A stretch of DNA of 64,000 nucleotides. Source: Kineococcus aurantiacus (GTDB taxonomy: Bacteria > Actinomycetota > Actinomycetes > Actinomycetales > Kineococcaceae). Positions 41,605 to 50,094 of the stretch are shown one piece after another (the first letter of the stretch is position 1; each line of letters begins with the position of its first letter). The stretch is from contig NZ_JACCBB010000001.1 of NCBI RefSeq assembly GCF_013409345.1, positions 3,472,001 through 3,536,000 of the forward strand, written 5' to 3'. The notes below the pieces were generated by a model that was not told the DNA's origin, ran no database searches, and saw only the letters and a list, made by a program, of their open reading frames with translations. Both the position numbers and the translations under genes were made by a program.

Positions 41605-44600
41605 GCGCGCACGACTTCGACGTCACCGGGCCGCTGCCGGTGGGCACCACCGTCCTGGAGGCCAGCGCCGGCACCGGCAAGACGTGGACCATCGCGGGCC
41701 TCGTCGCGCGGTACGTCGCCGAGGGCGTCGCGACCGTCGACCAGCTCCTCGTCGTGACCTTCGGCCGGGCCGCCACCGCCGAGCTGCGCGACCGCGTCCG
41801 CGAGCGGCTCGTGCGCACCCGCGACGCCCTCGCCGACCCCGTCGCGGCGCTGGGCTCGCCCGACCCCGTCGTGCGCCACCTCGCCGCCGGCGACGTCGGG
41901 CCGCGCCGCGCCCGGCTCACCGCGGCCCTGGCGGGTTTCGACGCCGCCACCGTCGCGACCATCCACGAGTTCTGCCAGCAGGTCCTGACCAGCCTGGGGA
42001 CGGCCGCCGACGTCGACCCCACGGCCACCCTCGTCGAGGACGTCGACGACCTCGTCGAGGAGGTCTGCGACGACCTGTACGTCCGGTTCGCCGTGCGGCC
42101 CGGCGCGGGCGCGCCGCCGTTCCCGCGGGGCGTGGCGCTGCGGATCGCCCGCGAGGCCGTGGCCCGCCCCGACGCCCGGCTCGAACCGCGCGGCACCGCC
42201 CCCGACACCCCCGAGGACCTGCGGGTGCGGTTCGCCGAGGGCGTGCGCCGCGAGGTCGCCGCCCGCAAGCGCTCCCGCCGGGTCGTGGGCTTCGACGACC
42301 TGCTCACCCGGCTGCGGGACGCCCTGGCCGACGACGTCGCCGGCCCCACGGCCTGCGGCCGCCTGCGCCGCAGGTACTCCGTCGTGCTCGTCGACGAGTT
42401 CCAGGACACCGACGCGGTGCAGTGGCAGATCCTGCGGACCGCCTTCCACGGGCACCGCCCGCTCGTCCTCATCGGCGACCCCAAGCAGGCGATCTACGCC
42501 TTCCGCGGCGCCGACGTCAACGCCTACCTCGACGCCGTGCGCGTCGCCACGACCACCGCGACGCTGGGCACGAACCACCGCAGCGACCCCGCGGTCCTGG
42601 CGGGGACGGCGGCGCTGCTGCGCGGCGCGGCGCTGGGGGACCCGCAGATCGTCGTGCACCCCGTCGAGGGCAGCCACCCGCGGGCCGCCCTCGTCGACGC
42701 CGCCGGCGCGCAGGACCCCGCGCCCGTGCGGCTGCGGGTGCTGCGCCGCGACGGCCTGCCCGTCACCGCCCGCACAGCGGTGCCCGCCGTCACCGACGTG
42801 CGGGCCGCCGTGGCCCGCGACACCGCCGCCCAGGTCGTCGCCGTCCTCGCCGAGGGGCTGACCGTGCGGCCCCACCGCGGCGGCCCCGAGCGGCCCCTGG
42901 CCGCCGGTGACGTCGCCGTGCTCGTGCGCACCGGCGCGCAGGCCGTCGCCGTGCAGGAGGAGCTGCGCCGCCGCGGCGTGCCGTGCGTCCTGTCCCGCGG
43001 GCCCAGCGTCTTCGCGACGCCGGCGGCGCGGGAGTGGCTGTGGCTGCTGGAGGCCGTCGAGCAGCCGCACCGCGCGCCGCGCGTGCGGCGCACGGCGCTG
43101 TCCAGCTTCGTGGGCCGCACCGCCGCCGAGCTGGACGCCGCCGGGGACCGCGCCACCGACGAGCTGTCGGTCCAGCTGCGCGAGTGGGGGACCGTCCTGG
43201 CCGAGCGCGGCGTCTCGGGCGTGTTCGCCACCGTCGCCGAGACCCACCGGCTGGCCCACCGCCTGCTGGGCGTCGACGGCGGCGAGCGGCGCCTGACCGA
43301 CCTGCGGCACATCGCCGAGGTCCTGCACGCCGAGTCGGCGCGCAACCCCGGCGGCGGGGTCTCCAGCCTGCTGTCGTGGCTGCGGGGGCGCGTCGAGGAC
43401 GCCGCCGGCGACGTGGACCGGGAACGGTCGCGGCGCCTGGACACCGACCGGGCCGCCGTGCAGGTCGCGACGGTCCACACCAGCAAGGGCCTGGAGTTCG
43501 AGGTCGTCTGCGTGCCCTTCTGCTGGGACTCCAGCGGCGGCGGGTCCCAGGACCGGCTGCCCGTCGCGCACGCCCCCGACGGCCCGCGCGCCCTGCACGT
43601 CGGGGGGCCCGCGGCGCCCGGCTACGACGCGGCCTGCCGGGCCGCCGACACCGAGGACCTCGGCGAGGACCTGCGGCTGCTCTACGTGGCGCTGACCCGC
43701 GCGGTGTCCCGGCTCCTGGTGTGGTGGGCGCCCAGCACACCCACGCAGCGCGGTGCGCTGCACCGCCTCCTGCTGGCCGAGGACCCCCGGCGGATCCCCG
43801 AGCGGATCGCGCTGCCCACCGACGACGAGCTCGCGGCCCGGCTCGCCGGCCTCTTCCCCGCGGGCTCGCCCGTGGTGGTCGAGGACGTGCCCCTGGACGC
43901 GCCGGTCGTCCGCCGCGCGGCGCAGCCCGCCGCGGTGACCGCGCTGGAGGTGGCGCGGTTCGGGGCCGTCGTGGACACCGGCTGGCGCCGCACGTCGTAC
44001 TCCGGCCTGACCCGCGGCGTCCACGAGGCCCACGGCGCCGGCCCGGCCGTGCTGTCCGAGCCGGAGGCCGGGGTGACCACCGACGAGCCGGACCTGGATC
44101 CGGCCGAGCCCGGCGCCGACGCCGACCCGCTGGGCTGGCGCGAGGTCGTCTCCCCGCTGACCGGCCTGCCCGCCGGCACCGGCTTCGGCACCCTCGTGCA
44201 CGCCGTGCTGGAGGGTTTCGACCCCGCGGTCGCGGACCGTCCCGCGCACCTGGCCGCCCTGGCCCGCGAGCAGTTCGCCCCGCAGCTGGCCGAGCCGCTG
44301 GCCGCCGCGCTGGACCCCGTGCTGCGCACCGGGCTCGGGCCGCTGGCCGCGGACCGGGCGCTGGCGGACTTCCCCGTCGCCGACCGGCTGGCCGAGCTGG
44401 ACTTCGAGCTGCCGCTGGCCGGCGGGGACGGCGCCCCCGCGGACCCGGCGGCCGGTTCGACGCTGGGCGCCGTCGCGGGGCTGCTGCGCCGCCACCTGCC
44501 GGTGACGGACCCGGTGCACCGCTACGCCGACGCGCTGGAGGACCCCGTGCTGGCGGCCGAGGGGCTGCGCGGGTACCTCACCGGCTCCATCGACGCCGTC

Positions 44601-44963
44601 CTGCGCGACGGTGAGCGGTTCCTCGTCGTGGACTACAAGACGAACCGGCTCGCCGGGCCGGGGGAGACCCTCACGGCGTGGCACTACCGGCGCGAGGCCC
44701 TCGACGAGGCCGTCCTGGCGGCCCACTACCCGCTGCAGGCGCTGCTGTACTGCGTCGCGCTGCACCGGTTCCTGCGCTGGCGCCTGCCCGGCTACGACCC
44801 GGCCCGGCACCTGGGCGGCACGCTGTACCTGTTCCTGCGCGGGATGTGCGGCCCCGGCGCCGCCCCCGGCCCCGACGGCGTCCCGCCGGGGGTGTGGTCC
44901 TGGCGACCGCCCGCCGGGCTCGTCGTCGACCTGTCCGAACTGCTCGCCGGGAGGCTGCCGTGA
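41601..44963 (+). CDS. recB: exodeoxyribonuclease V beta subunit (RecB)
   Basis: The 1120-residue 3'-5' helicase and nuclease of RecBCD. Walker A is EASAGTGKTWT (residues 20-30), Walker B/DEXX is VVLVDEFQDTDAVQW, and TNHRSDP and VATVHTSKGLEFEVV are helicase motifs IV-V. The C-terminal nuclease motif FLVVDYKTNRL carries Asp1011 and Lys1013. The gene order recC-recB-recD with 4-bp overlaps implies one transcript and coordinated assembly for double-strand break repair. Confidence 0.95.
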   Translation: MSAHDFDVTGPLPVGTTVLEASAGTGKTWTIAGLVARYVAEGVATVDQLLVVTFGRAATAELRDRVRERLVRTRDALADPVAALGSPDPVVRHLAAGDVGPRRARLTAALAGFDAATVATIHEFCQQVLTSLGTAADVDPTATLVEDVDDLVEEVCDDLYVRFAVRPGAGAPPFPRGVALRIAREAVARPDARLEPRGTAPDTPEDLRVRFAEGVRREVAARKRSRRVVGFDDLLTRLRDALADDVAGPTACGRLRRRYSVVLVDEFQDTDAVQWQILRTAFHGHRPLVLIGDPKQAIYAFRGADVNAYLDAVRVATTTATLGTNHRSDPAVLAGTAALLRGAALGDPQIVVHPVEGSHPRAALVDAAGAQDPAPVRLRVLRRDGLPVTARTAVPAVTDVRAAVARDTAAQVVAVLAEGLTVRPHRGGPERPLAAGDVAVLVRTGAQAVAVQEELRRRGVPCVLSRGPSVFATPAAREWLWLLEAVEQPHRAPRVRRTALSSFVGRTAAELDAAGDRATDELSVQLREWGTVLAERGVSGVFATVAETHRLAHRLLGVDGGERRLTDLRHIAEVLHAESARNPGGGVSSLLSWLRGRVEDAAGDVDRERSRRLDTDRAAVQVATVHTSKGLEFEVVCVPFCWDSSGGGSQDRLPVAHAPDGPRALHVGGPAAPGYDAACRAADTEDLGEDLRLLYVALTRAVSRLLVWWAPSTPTQRGALHRLLLAEDPRRIPERIALPTDDELAARLAGLFPAGSPVVVEDVPLDAPVVRRAAQPAAVTALEVARFGAVVDTGWRRTSYSGLTRGVHEAHGAGPAVLSEPEAGVTTDEPDLDPAEPGADADPLGWREVVSPLTGLPAGTGFGTLVHAVLEGFDPAVADRPAHLAALAREQFAPQLAEPLAAALDPVLRTGLGPLAADRALADFPVADRLAELDFELPLAGGDGAPADPAAGSTLGAVAGLLRRHLPVTDPVHRYADALEDPVLAAEGLRGYLTGSIDAVLRDGERFLVVDYKTNRLAGPGETLTAWHYRREALDEAVLAAHYPLQALLYCVALHRFLRWRLPGYDPARHLGGTLYLFLRGMCGPGAAPGPDGVPPGVWSWRPPAGLVVDLSELLAGRLP

Positions 44964-46792
44964 CCGCACCGACCGACCTGGACGTCGACCGCTCGCCCGC
45001 GGTGGCCCGCGCCGCGACGGGTCTGCTGCGGGTCGTCAACGACGCCGGCCTGCTGAACGCCGCCGACGTGCACGTGGCCCGCCGGCTCGGGGCGGTGGCG
45101 GGGGAGCAGGACGAGACGGTCCTGCTGGCGGTGGCACTGGCCGTGCGCGCGGTCCGGCACGGGTCGGTGGTGTTCCGGCTGTCCCAGGTCGACCAGCTCG
45201 TGCCCGAGGACGTCGACGACTCCGGGGAGGTGACCGCCGTCGCCGTGCCCTGGCCCGCGCCGGAGGCGTGGCGGGAGGCGCTGCGGCGCAGCCCGCTGAC
45301 GGTCGAGCACGGTCCCGGCCCGGTCGAGGAGGCCCTGTCCGCCCCCGTGCACCTGGTGGGGGACGGGTTGTGGCTGGACCGGTACTGGCGCCAGGAGCTG
45401 GCCGTGGCGCGGGACCTGCGCGAGCGCAGCGGGTCGGTGGCCGCCTTCGACCCCGTCGCGGTCGCCGCCGTCCTGGACCGGCTGTGGCCGGGCGACCCCG
45501 CCGACGACCAGCGGGCGGCGGCCGCGGTGTGCCTGACCCATGGGGTGTCGGTGCTGGCCGGGGGGCCGGGGACGGGCAAGACGACGACGGTCGCGCGGCT
45601 GCTGGCCGCGGTGCACGCCCTGTCCGGCGGGGTCCCGCGCGTCGCGCTGGCCGCCCCCACCGGCAAGGCCGCCGCCCGGCTGACCGAGGCCGTGGTCTCG
45701 GCGGCCGGCGGCGACGTCTTCACCGACGCCGAGCGCGGGTTCCTCGCCGGGGCGGGCGCCTCGACGCTGCACCGGCTGCTGGGGATCCGGCCGGGGTCGG
45801 TGCGGGCCCGGTTCGACGCCGAGCACCGGCTCCCGCACGACGTCGTCATCGTCGACGAGGCCTCGATGGTGGGGCTGGGGGTCATGGCGCGGCTGCTGGC
45901 GGCCCTGCGGCCGGGGGCCCGGCTGATCCTGGTGGGGGACCCGCAGCAGCTGGCGTCGGTGGAGGTCGGGGCGGTGCTGGCCGACCTCGTCGCCCCCGCC
46001 GACTCCGCCCCGCACGGCGTCTCCCGGCTCCAGCGCACCCACCGGTTCGCCTCCGGGGGGCGCATCGCCGCCCTGGCCCAGGCCGTGCGCGAGGAACGCG
46101 CCGACGACGTCGTGGACCTGCTGCGCGCCGGGGGCCCGGACGTGGAGTTCCTGGAGGTCCCCGACGCCGAGCTCGTCGAGGGGCCGGTCCTGGACGTCGT
46201 GCGCGCCGACGTCGTGGAACGCTCCCGCGCGGTCGTCGAGGCCGCGCGCGCCGGGGACGCCGACACGGCGCTGGCCGCCCTGGACACCCACCGCCTGCTG
46301 TGCGCGCACCGGCGCGGCACCCGCGGGGTCTCGCACTGGTCGCACCTGGCGCAGCGCTGGGCCGTGGAGGAGCTGGGGGTGGTGCCGCGCAGCGACGGCC
46401 GGTACGTCGGGCTGCCCGTCATCGTCACCGCCAACGACGCCGGCCTGGGGGTGTTCAACGGGGACACGGGCGTGGTGCTGGAGGAGGACGGCGTCCTGGT
46501 GGCCGCCATCGGGCGGGGCACCGGCCCCCTGCGGGTGCCGCTGGCGCGGCTGGCGGCGTTCGAGCCGGTGCACGCCATGACCGTCCACCGCAGCCAGGGG
46601 TCGCAGTTCGAGACGGTGACGGTGCTCGCCGCGCCGCAGACGTCCCCGCTGGCGACGCGGGAGATGTTCTACACGGCCCTGACGCGGGCCCGCAGCCGCG
46701 TCCGGGTCGTCGGCTCGGCCCAGGCGGTGGCCGCGGCCGTCGCCCGCCCGGTGGCGCGGGCGACGGGCCTGGCCGACCGCCTCCGCGCCTGA
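44960..46792 (+). CDS. recD: exodeoxyribonuclease V alpha subunit (RecD)
   Basis: The 610-residue 5'-3' helicase subunit. Walker A is AGGPGTGKTTT with Lys207, followed by APTGKAAARLTEAV, HRLLGI, VVIVDEASMVGL (motif II) and VGDPQQLASVEVGAVL (motif III). The C-terminal MTVHRSQGSQFETVTVL and MFYTALTRAR are motifs V-VI. The start overlaps the recB stop by 4 bp. A three-copy 16-bp repeat begins 3 bp after its stop. Confidence 0.95.
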   Translation: MTAPTDLDVDRSPAVARAATGLLRVVNDAGLLNAADVHVARRLGAVAGEQDETVLLAVALAVRAVRHGSVVFRLSQVDQLVPEDVDDSGEVTAVAVPWPAPEAWREALRRSPLTVEHGPGPVEEALSAPVHLVGDGLWLDRYWRQELAVARDLRERSGSVAAFDPVAVAAVLDRLWPGDPADDQRAAAAVCLTHGVSVLAGGPGTGKTTTVARLLAAVHALSGGVPRVALAAPTGKAAARLTEAVVSAAGGDVFTDAERGFLAGAGASTLHRLLGIRPGSVRARFDAEHRLPHDVVIVDEASMVGLGVMARLLAALRPGARLILVGDPQQLASVEVGAVLADLVAPADSAPHGVSRLQRTHRFASGGRIAALAQAVREERADDVVDLLRAGGPDVEFLEVPDAELVEGPVLDVVRADVVERSRAVVEAARAGDADTALAALDTHRLLCAHRRGTRGVSHWSHLAQRWAVEELGVVPRSDGRYVGLPVIVTANDAGLGVFNGDTGVVLEEDGVLVAAIGRGTGPLRVPLARLAAFEPVHAMTVHRSQGSQFETVTVLAAPQTSPLATREMFYTALTRARSRVRVVGSAQAVAAAVARPVARATGLADRLRA

Positions 46793-46794
46793 CT

Positions 46795-46842
46795 CCCGTG
46801 ATCAAGCACTCCCGTGATCGAGCACTTCGGTGATCAAGCACG
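46795..46842. repeat. three tandem 16-bp units at the recD/TOPRIM junction
   Basis: Units CCCGTGATCAAGCACT (46795), CCCGTGATCGAGCACT (46811) and TCGGTGATCAAGCACG (46827). The period is not a multiple of three although most of it lies in the 3' end of the TOPRIM gene, so it is not explained by protein repeats. Confidence 0.85.
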
Positions 46843-47344
46843 AGAGGGTGGGCGGGAGGTCGGCGCGCGAGGCGGCGCGGGCGGCCGCGGCGTAGCGGGC
46901 GGGGTCCTTGTCCAGCGCCCCGCCGTCGCGGTGCAGGGCGTGCAGGAAGGAGGCCCAGCCGGCCAGCGACACCTCCAGGTCCCCGGGCAGGACGTGGAGG
47001 CGGACGGGAGCGGCGGCCAGCGCCGCCTGGACGCGCCGGCTGCCGTGGTGCGCGCGGTGGTCGCCGGCGTCGGAGTCGAGGACGACGTCGACGTCGGCCC
47101 CGTGCGCGCGGGCCACGGCGACGGCCAGCGGGAAGACGTGCTTGCCGCCGACGGCGACGACCGGGACGGCCAGCAGCGCGCCGAGCACGGCCGCGTCGGT
47201 CGCCCCTTCGACGAGCACGACGCGCGGGACCGTCACCGCACGCGCGAAACCCGCCGGCAGCGCGGTGTGCGCCAGCCGGCGGGCCCGGTTCGTGCTGGTC
47301 CCGAGGCAGGCGGCGACGTGCGCCACCGCCTCCTCGGAGATCAC
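46802..47344 (-). CDS. small TOPRIM-domain protein
   Basis: A 180-residue protein with a TOPRIM-like core: VVLVEGATDAAVLGALL with Glu46 and VVLDSDAGD with Asp90 and Asp92, the expected metal-binding acid pair. The rest is short and helical, so it is not a primase or topoisomerase. Relatives of this size are OLD-like or uncharacterised nuclease-type TOPRIM proteins. It starts at GTG 47344, 13 bp after the NDH-2 stop, and is convergent with recD. A DNA repair role is only suggested by the neighbourhood. Confidence 0.72.
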   Translation of the reverse strand: MISEEAVAHVAACLGTSTNRARRLAHTALPAGFARAVTVPRVVLVEGATDAAVLGALLAVPVVAVGGKHVFPLAVAVARAHGADVDVVLDSDAGDHRAHHGSRRVQAALAAAPVRLHVLPGDLEVSLAGWASFLHALHRDGGALDKDPARYAAAARAASRADLPPTLSCLITEVLDHGSA

Positions 47345-47357
47345 CTCGGGGGAGGGG

Positions 47358-48740
47358 TCAGCCGACCTTCGGCTTCTCCTCGGCCTTGGGGTAGATGTCC
47401 GTGTTCTGCGCCGGGGTGATGAGCGCGTCCTCCGGACGGGTCTGGTTCAGCGCGACGGCCTGCGGGGGCAGGACGACGTGCAGCGCCCAGTCGGTGAGCA
47501 CGCGGATGCGGTTGCTCATGGCCGGCAGCGCGTACAGGTGGTACCCGCGGGCGACGATCTTGGCCGGCAGACCGGTCATCTCGATGCCCAGCGGCTTGGC
47601 GACGGCGGTGCCGCCCCCGAGGTCGGCCACGAGGCCGAGGTCCTTGTGCACGTAGTCGGCGGCCTGGCCGATGCCGAAGGACGCGGCGATGTTCTTGCCG
47701 GCCTGGGTGCCCTGGCGCTGGGCGTGCTGCGCGGTGGGCGGGGTGATCGGCTGCGGGCCGTCGGCCGGCTTCGGCTTGGCCAGGTCCGGCACGGCGGCGG
47801 CGTCCCCGGCGGCCCAGACGTCGTCGGCGCCGGCGACGCGGAACTTGGCGTCGACGACGAGGCGGCCGCGGTCCAGCGGCAGGCCCAGGGTGCCCATGAG
47901 CGGGTTCGCCATGATGCCCGCGCCCCAGATGAGGGTGCGCGAGGGCACCGGGGTGCCGTCGGTGAGGTTGACGACGTTGCCCTCGACGCTGGCCACGGAG
48001 ACCCCGAGGCGCACGTCGATGCCGCGGGCCTTCAGGGCCGACAGGGCGTACTGGCCCAGGCGCGGCCCGAGCTCGGGCAGGACGGCCGGGGCCACGTCGA
48101 TGAGCAGCCACTTCACGTCGCGCACGTCGATGTTCGACCAGCGGTCGGCGACGCGGGACAGCCAGCGGTGGGTCTGGGCGACGATCTCGGTGCCGGTGTA
48201 GCCGGCGCCGACGGCCACGACCGTCATGCGCTCGGCGCGCTCGGCGTCGAAGCGCGGGTCGTCGGGCAGGCTGTCGGCCTCGTCGAGCTGGGACAGCAGG
48301 TGGTCGCGGACGAACGCGGCCTCGGTGATGGTCTTGACGCCGCGGGCGTTCTCGGAGACGCCCGGGATCGGGAAGCGGCGGGTGACCGCACCGGGGGCCA
48401 GCAGGAGCTTGTCGTAGGACAGCACCTGGGTGCCCTCGCCGACGACGCCGCGCTCGCTCTTGGAGATGGTGATGGTCTTGGCCTCGGGGTCGACCGAGGT
48501 GGTGTGCCCGATGACCAGCTTGTGGCGGGGCAGGACCTGCCGCAGCGACACCGCGACGTGGCGGGGCTCGATGACGGACGCGGTGACGTCCGGCAGGAGC
48601 GGGCTGTAGGTGAGGTGGTCCGTCGGGGAGACGATCACCAGCTCCGCCGTGGAGGCCGGAAGGAGCTTCTCGAGCTTCTTGCCGGCGTACAGGCCGGTGA
48701 AGCCACCCCCGACGATGACGACTCGCTGTCGATCGACCAT
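47358..48740 (-). CDS. ndh: type II NADH:quinone oxidoreductase (NDH-2)
   Basis: A 460-residue, non-proton-pumping NADH dehydrogenase of the respiratory chain, bound to the inner membrane face. FAD-binding GGGFTGLYAGKKLEK (11-25) and the NADH-binding VVAVGAGYTGTEIVAQ are both present, plus VWAAGDAAAVPD, the FAD-closing motif, and a quinone-site-like AQHAQRQGTQAGKNIAA. ATG at 48740 has AAGAGGTG 6 nt upstream. The following 230-bp gap up to the glycosylase gene holds its promoter, but I cannot place a convincing -10/-35 pair. Confidence 0.92.
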   Translation of the reverse strand: MVDRQRVVIVGGGFTGLYAGKKLEKLLPASTAELVIVSPTDHLTYSPLLPDVTASVIEPRHVAVSLRQVLPRHKLVIGHTTSVDPEAKTITISKSERGVVGEGTQVLSYDKLLLAPGAVTRRFPIPGVSENARGVKTITEAAFVRDHLLSQLDEADSLPDDPRFDAERAERMTVVAVGAGYTGTEIVAQTHRWLSRVADRWSNIDVRDVKWLLIDVAPAVLPELGPRLGQYALSALKARGIDVRLGVSVASVEGNVVNLTDGTPVPSRTLIWGAGIMANPLMGTLGLPLDRGRLVVDAKFRVAGADDVWAAGDAAAVPDLAKPKPADGPQPITPPTAQHAQRQGTQAGKNIAASFGIGQAADYVHKDLGLVADLGGGTAVAKPLGIEMTGLPAKIVARGYHLYALPAMSNRIRVLTDWALHVVLPPQAVALNQTRPEDALITPAQNTDIYPKAEEKPKVG

Positions 48741-48970
48741 GTGAACACCTCTTGTTCTTCGGCTCGCCGGGACGTGGCTCCCGCTCGGTCCACGATTCTC
48801 GCACTCGCGACCGCGTTCCTTCACGCGGGTGCGTCCCACGGCGGTCACAGCACCTTCACACGCCGTCAACGGCTGCCGCCGGTCGGGCGGTGTCGGACCG
48901 CCGCGTCCCGGGCACCGCTGTCGTCGCCCGTTGCGCGCGTTCGGGATCGGGGGGCGGGTGGGCGCACCGC

Positions 48971-49561
48971 TCAGGCGCGGCCCGCCTCCCGCTCGACGGC
49001 CGCCCGGACCGGGCAGTGCCGCAGGTGGTCGTCGACCAGCCCGCAGGCCTGCATGCCCGCGTACGCCGTCGTCGGCCCGACGAAGCGGAACCCGGCGGCC
49101 TTCAGCGCCTTCGCCAGGGCCGTCGACCCCGGGGTCAGGGCCGGCACGTCGGCGGCCGACTCCGGGGCGGGCGGGCGCGGGTCGGGGGCGAAGGACCAGA
49201 AGAGGTCGGTCAGGCTCCCGCCGGCCTCGCGCAGCGCCAGCACGGCCCGCGCGTTGGCGATCGTCGCCTCGACCTTGAGCCGGTTGCGGATGATCCCGGG
49301 GTCGGCCAGCAGCCGCGCCACGTCGTCCGGCCCGTAGGCGGCGACGGCCGCGGGGTCGAACCCGTCGAAGGCGGCCCGGAACGCCTCGCGGCGGCGCAGG
49401 ACGGTGATCCAGCTCAGCCCGGACTGGAACGCCTCCAGGCTGATCCGCTCGAACAGCTCGCGGTCCCCGCGCACGGGGCGCCCCCACTCGGTGTCGTGGT
49501 AGGCGGCGTACAGGGCGTCGCCGGTGCCGAAGCAGCGGAAGGGCTCAGCGGGGGTGCTCAC
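48971..49561 (-). CDS. tag: DNA-3-methyladenine glycosylase I
   Basis: A 196-residue base-excision repair enzyme. It has the Tag signature [23 protein letters not shown] (zinc-binding Cys and His and the Glu), [26 protein letters not shown], and the C-terminal DHLRHCPVR with the remaining zinc ligands. GTG at 49561 is chosen over an in-frame start ten codons earlier, which would add a non-conserved leader. Confidence 0.92.
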   Translation of the reverse strand: MSTPAEPFRCFGTGDALYAAYHDTEWGRPVRGDRELFERISLEAFQSGLSWITVLRRREAFRAAFDGFDPAAVAAYGPDDVARLLADPGIIRNRLKVEATIANARAVLALREAGGSLTDLFWSFAPDPRPPAPESAADVPALTPGSTALAKALKAAGFRFVGPTTAYAGMQACGLVDDHLRHCPVRAAVEREAGRA

Positions 49562-49613
49562 GGCCCGGAGCGTGGCACCGACCCCCGACACGGCCCCGGG
49601 CTACTGTCCCCGC

Positions 49614-50054
49614 GTGACGATCCTCGTGCTCAACGGACCCAACCTCGGCCGTCTCGGCAAGCGCCAGCCGGAGGTCTACGGCACCACGACGCTGGCCGAC
49701 GTCGACGCCCGGTTGCAGGTGCTCGCCGCGGAGCTGGGGGTGGCGGTGGAGCTGCGCCAGACCGACGCCGAGCACGAGATGCTCGGCTGGGTCCACGACG
49801 CGGCCGACGCGGGCGACCCGGTCGTCCTCAACCCCGGCGGCTGGACCCACACGTCGGTCGCGCTGCGCGACGCCTGCGCCGAGCTGCGCGCGGGGCTGGT
49901 GGAGCTGCACGTGTCCAACGTGCACGCGCGCGAGGACTTCCGCCGGCACTCGTACCTCACCCCCGTCGCGACGGGCGTCATCGCCGGGCTGGGCGTGCAG
50001 GGCTACGAGCTCGCGGTGCGCTTCCTGGCCTCCCGTGTCGCAGGGGACGCGTAG
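49614..50054 (+). CDS. aroQ: type II 3-dehydroquinate dehydratase
   Basis: A 146-residue shikimate-pathway enzyme that makes 3-dehydroshikimate. The opening [21 protein letters not shown] holds the active-site Asn, Arg and Tyr. [16 protein letters not shown] and [17 protein letters not shown] supply the His101-type base and phosphate contacts. TACTGT (49602-49607) lies 6 nt before the GTG with no ribosome binding site, suggesting leaderless translation. Confidence 0.94.
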   Translation: MTILVLNGPNLGRLGKRQPEVYGTTTLADVDARLQVLAAELGVAVELRQTDAEHEMLGWVHDAADAGDPVVLNPGGWTHTSVALRDACAELRAGLVELHVSNVHAREDFRRHSYLTPVATGVIAGLGVQGYELAVRFLASRVAGDA

Positions 50055-50094
50055 GCTCGCGCCCGACAAGCGGGGCGAACAGCGGGGAGCAGTT

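Noticed and set aside
46795-46842. CRISPR array
   Set aside because: Three 16-bp units are directly adjacent without spacers, so this is a simple tandem repeat.
48741-48970. Gene in the gap upstream of NDH-2
   Set aside because: No frame with convincing start and composition; most likely promoter and leader sequence.
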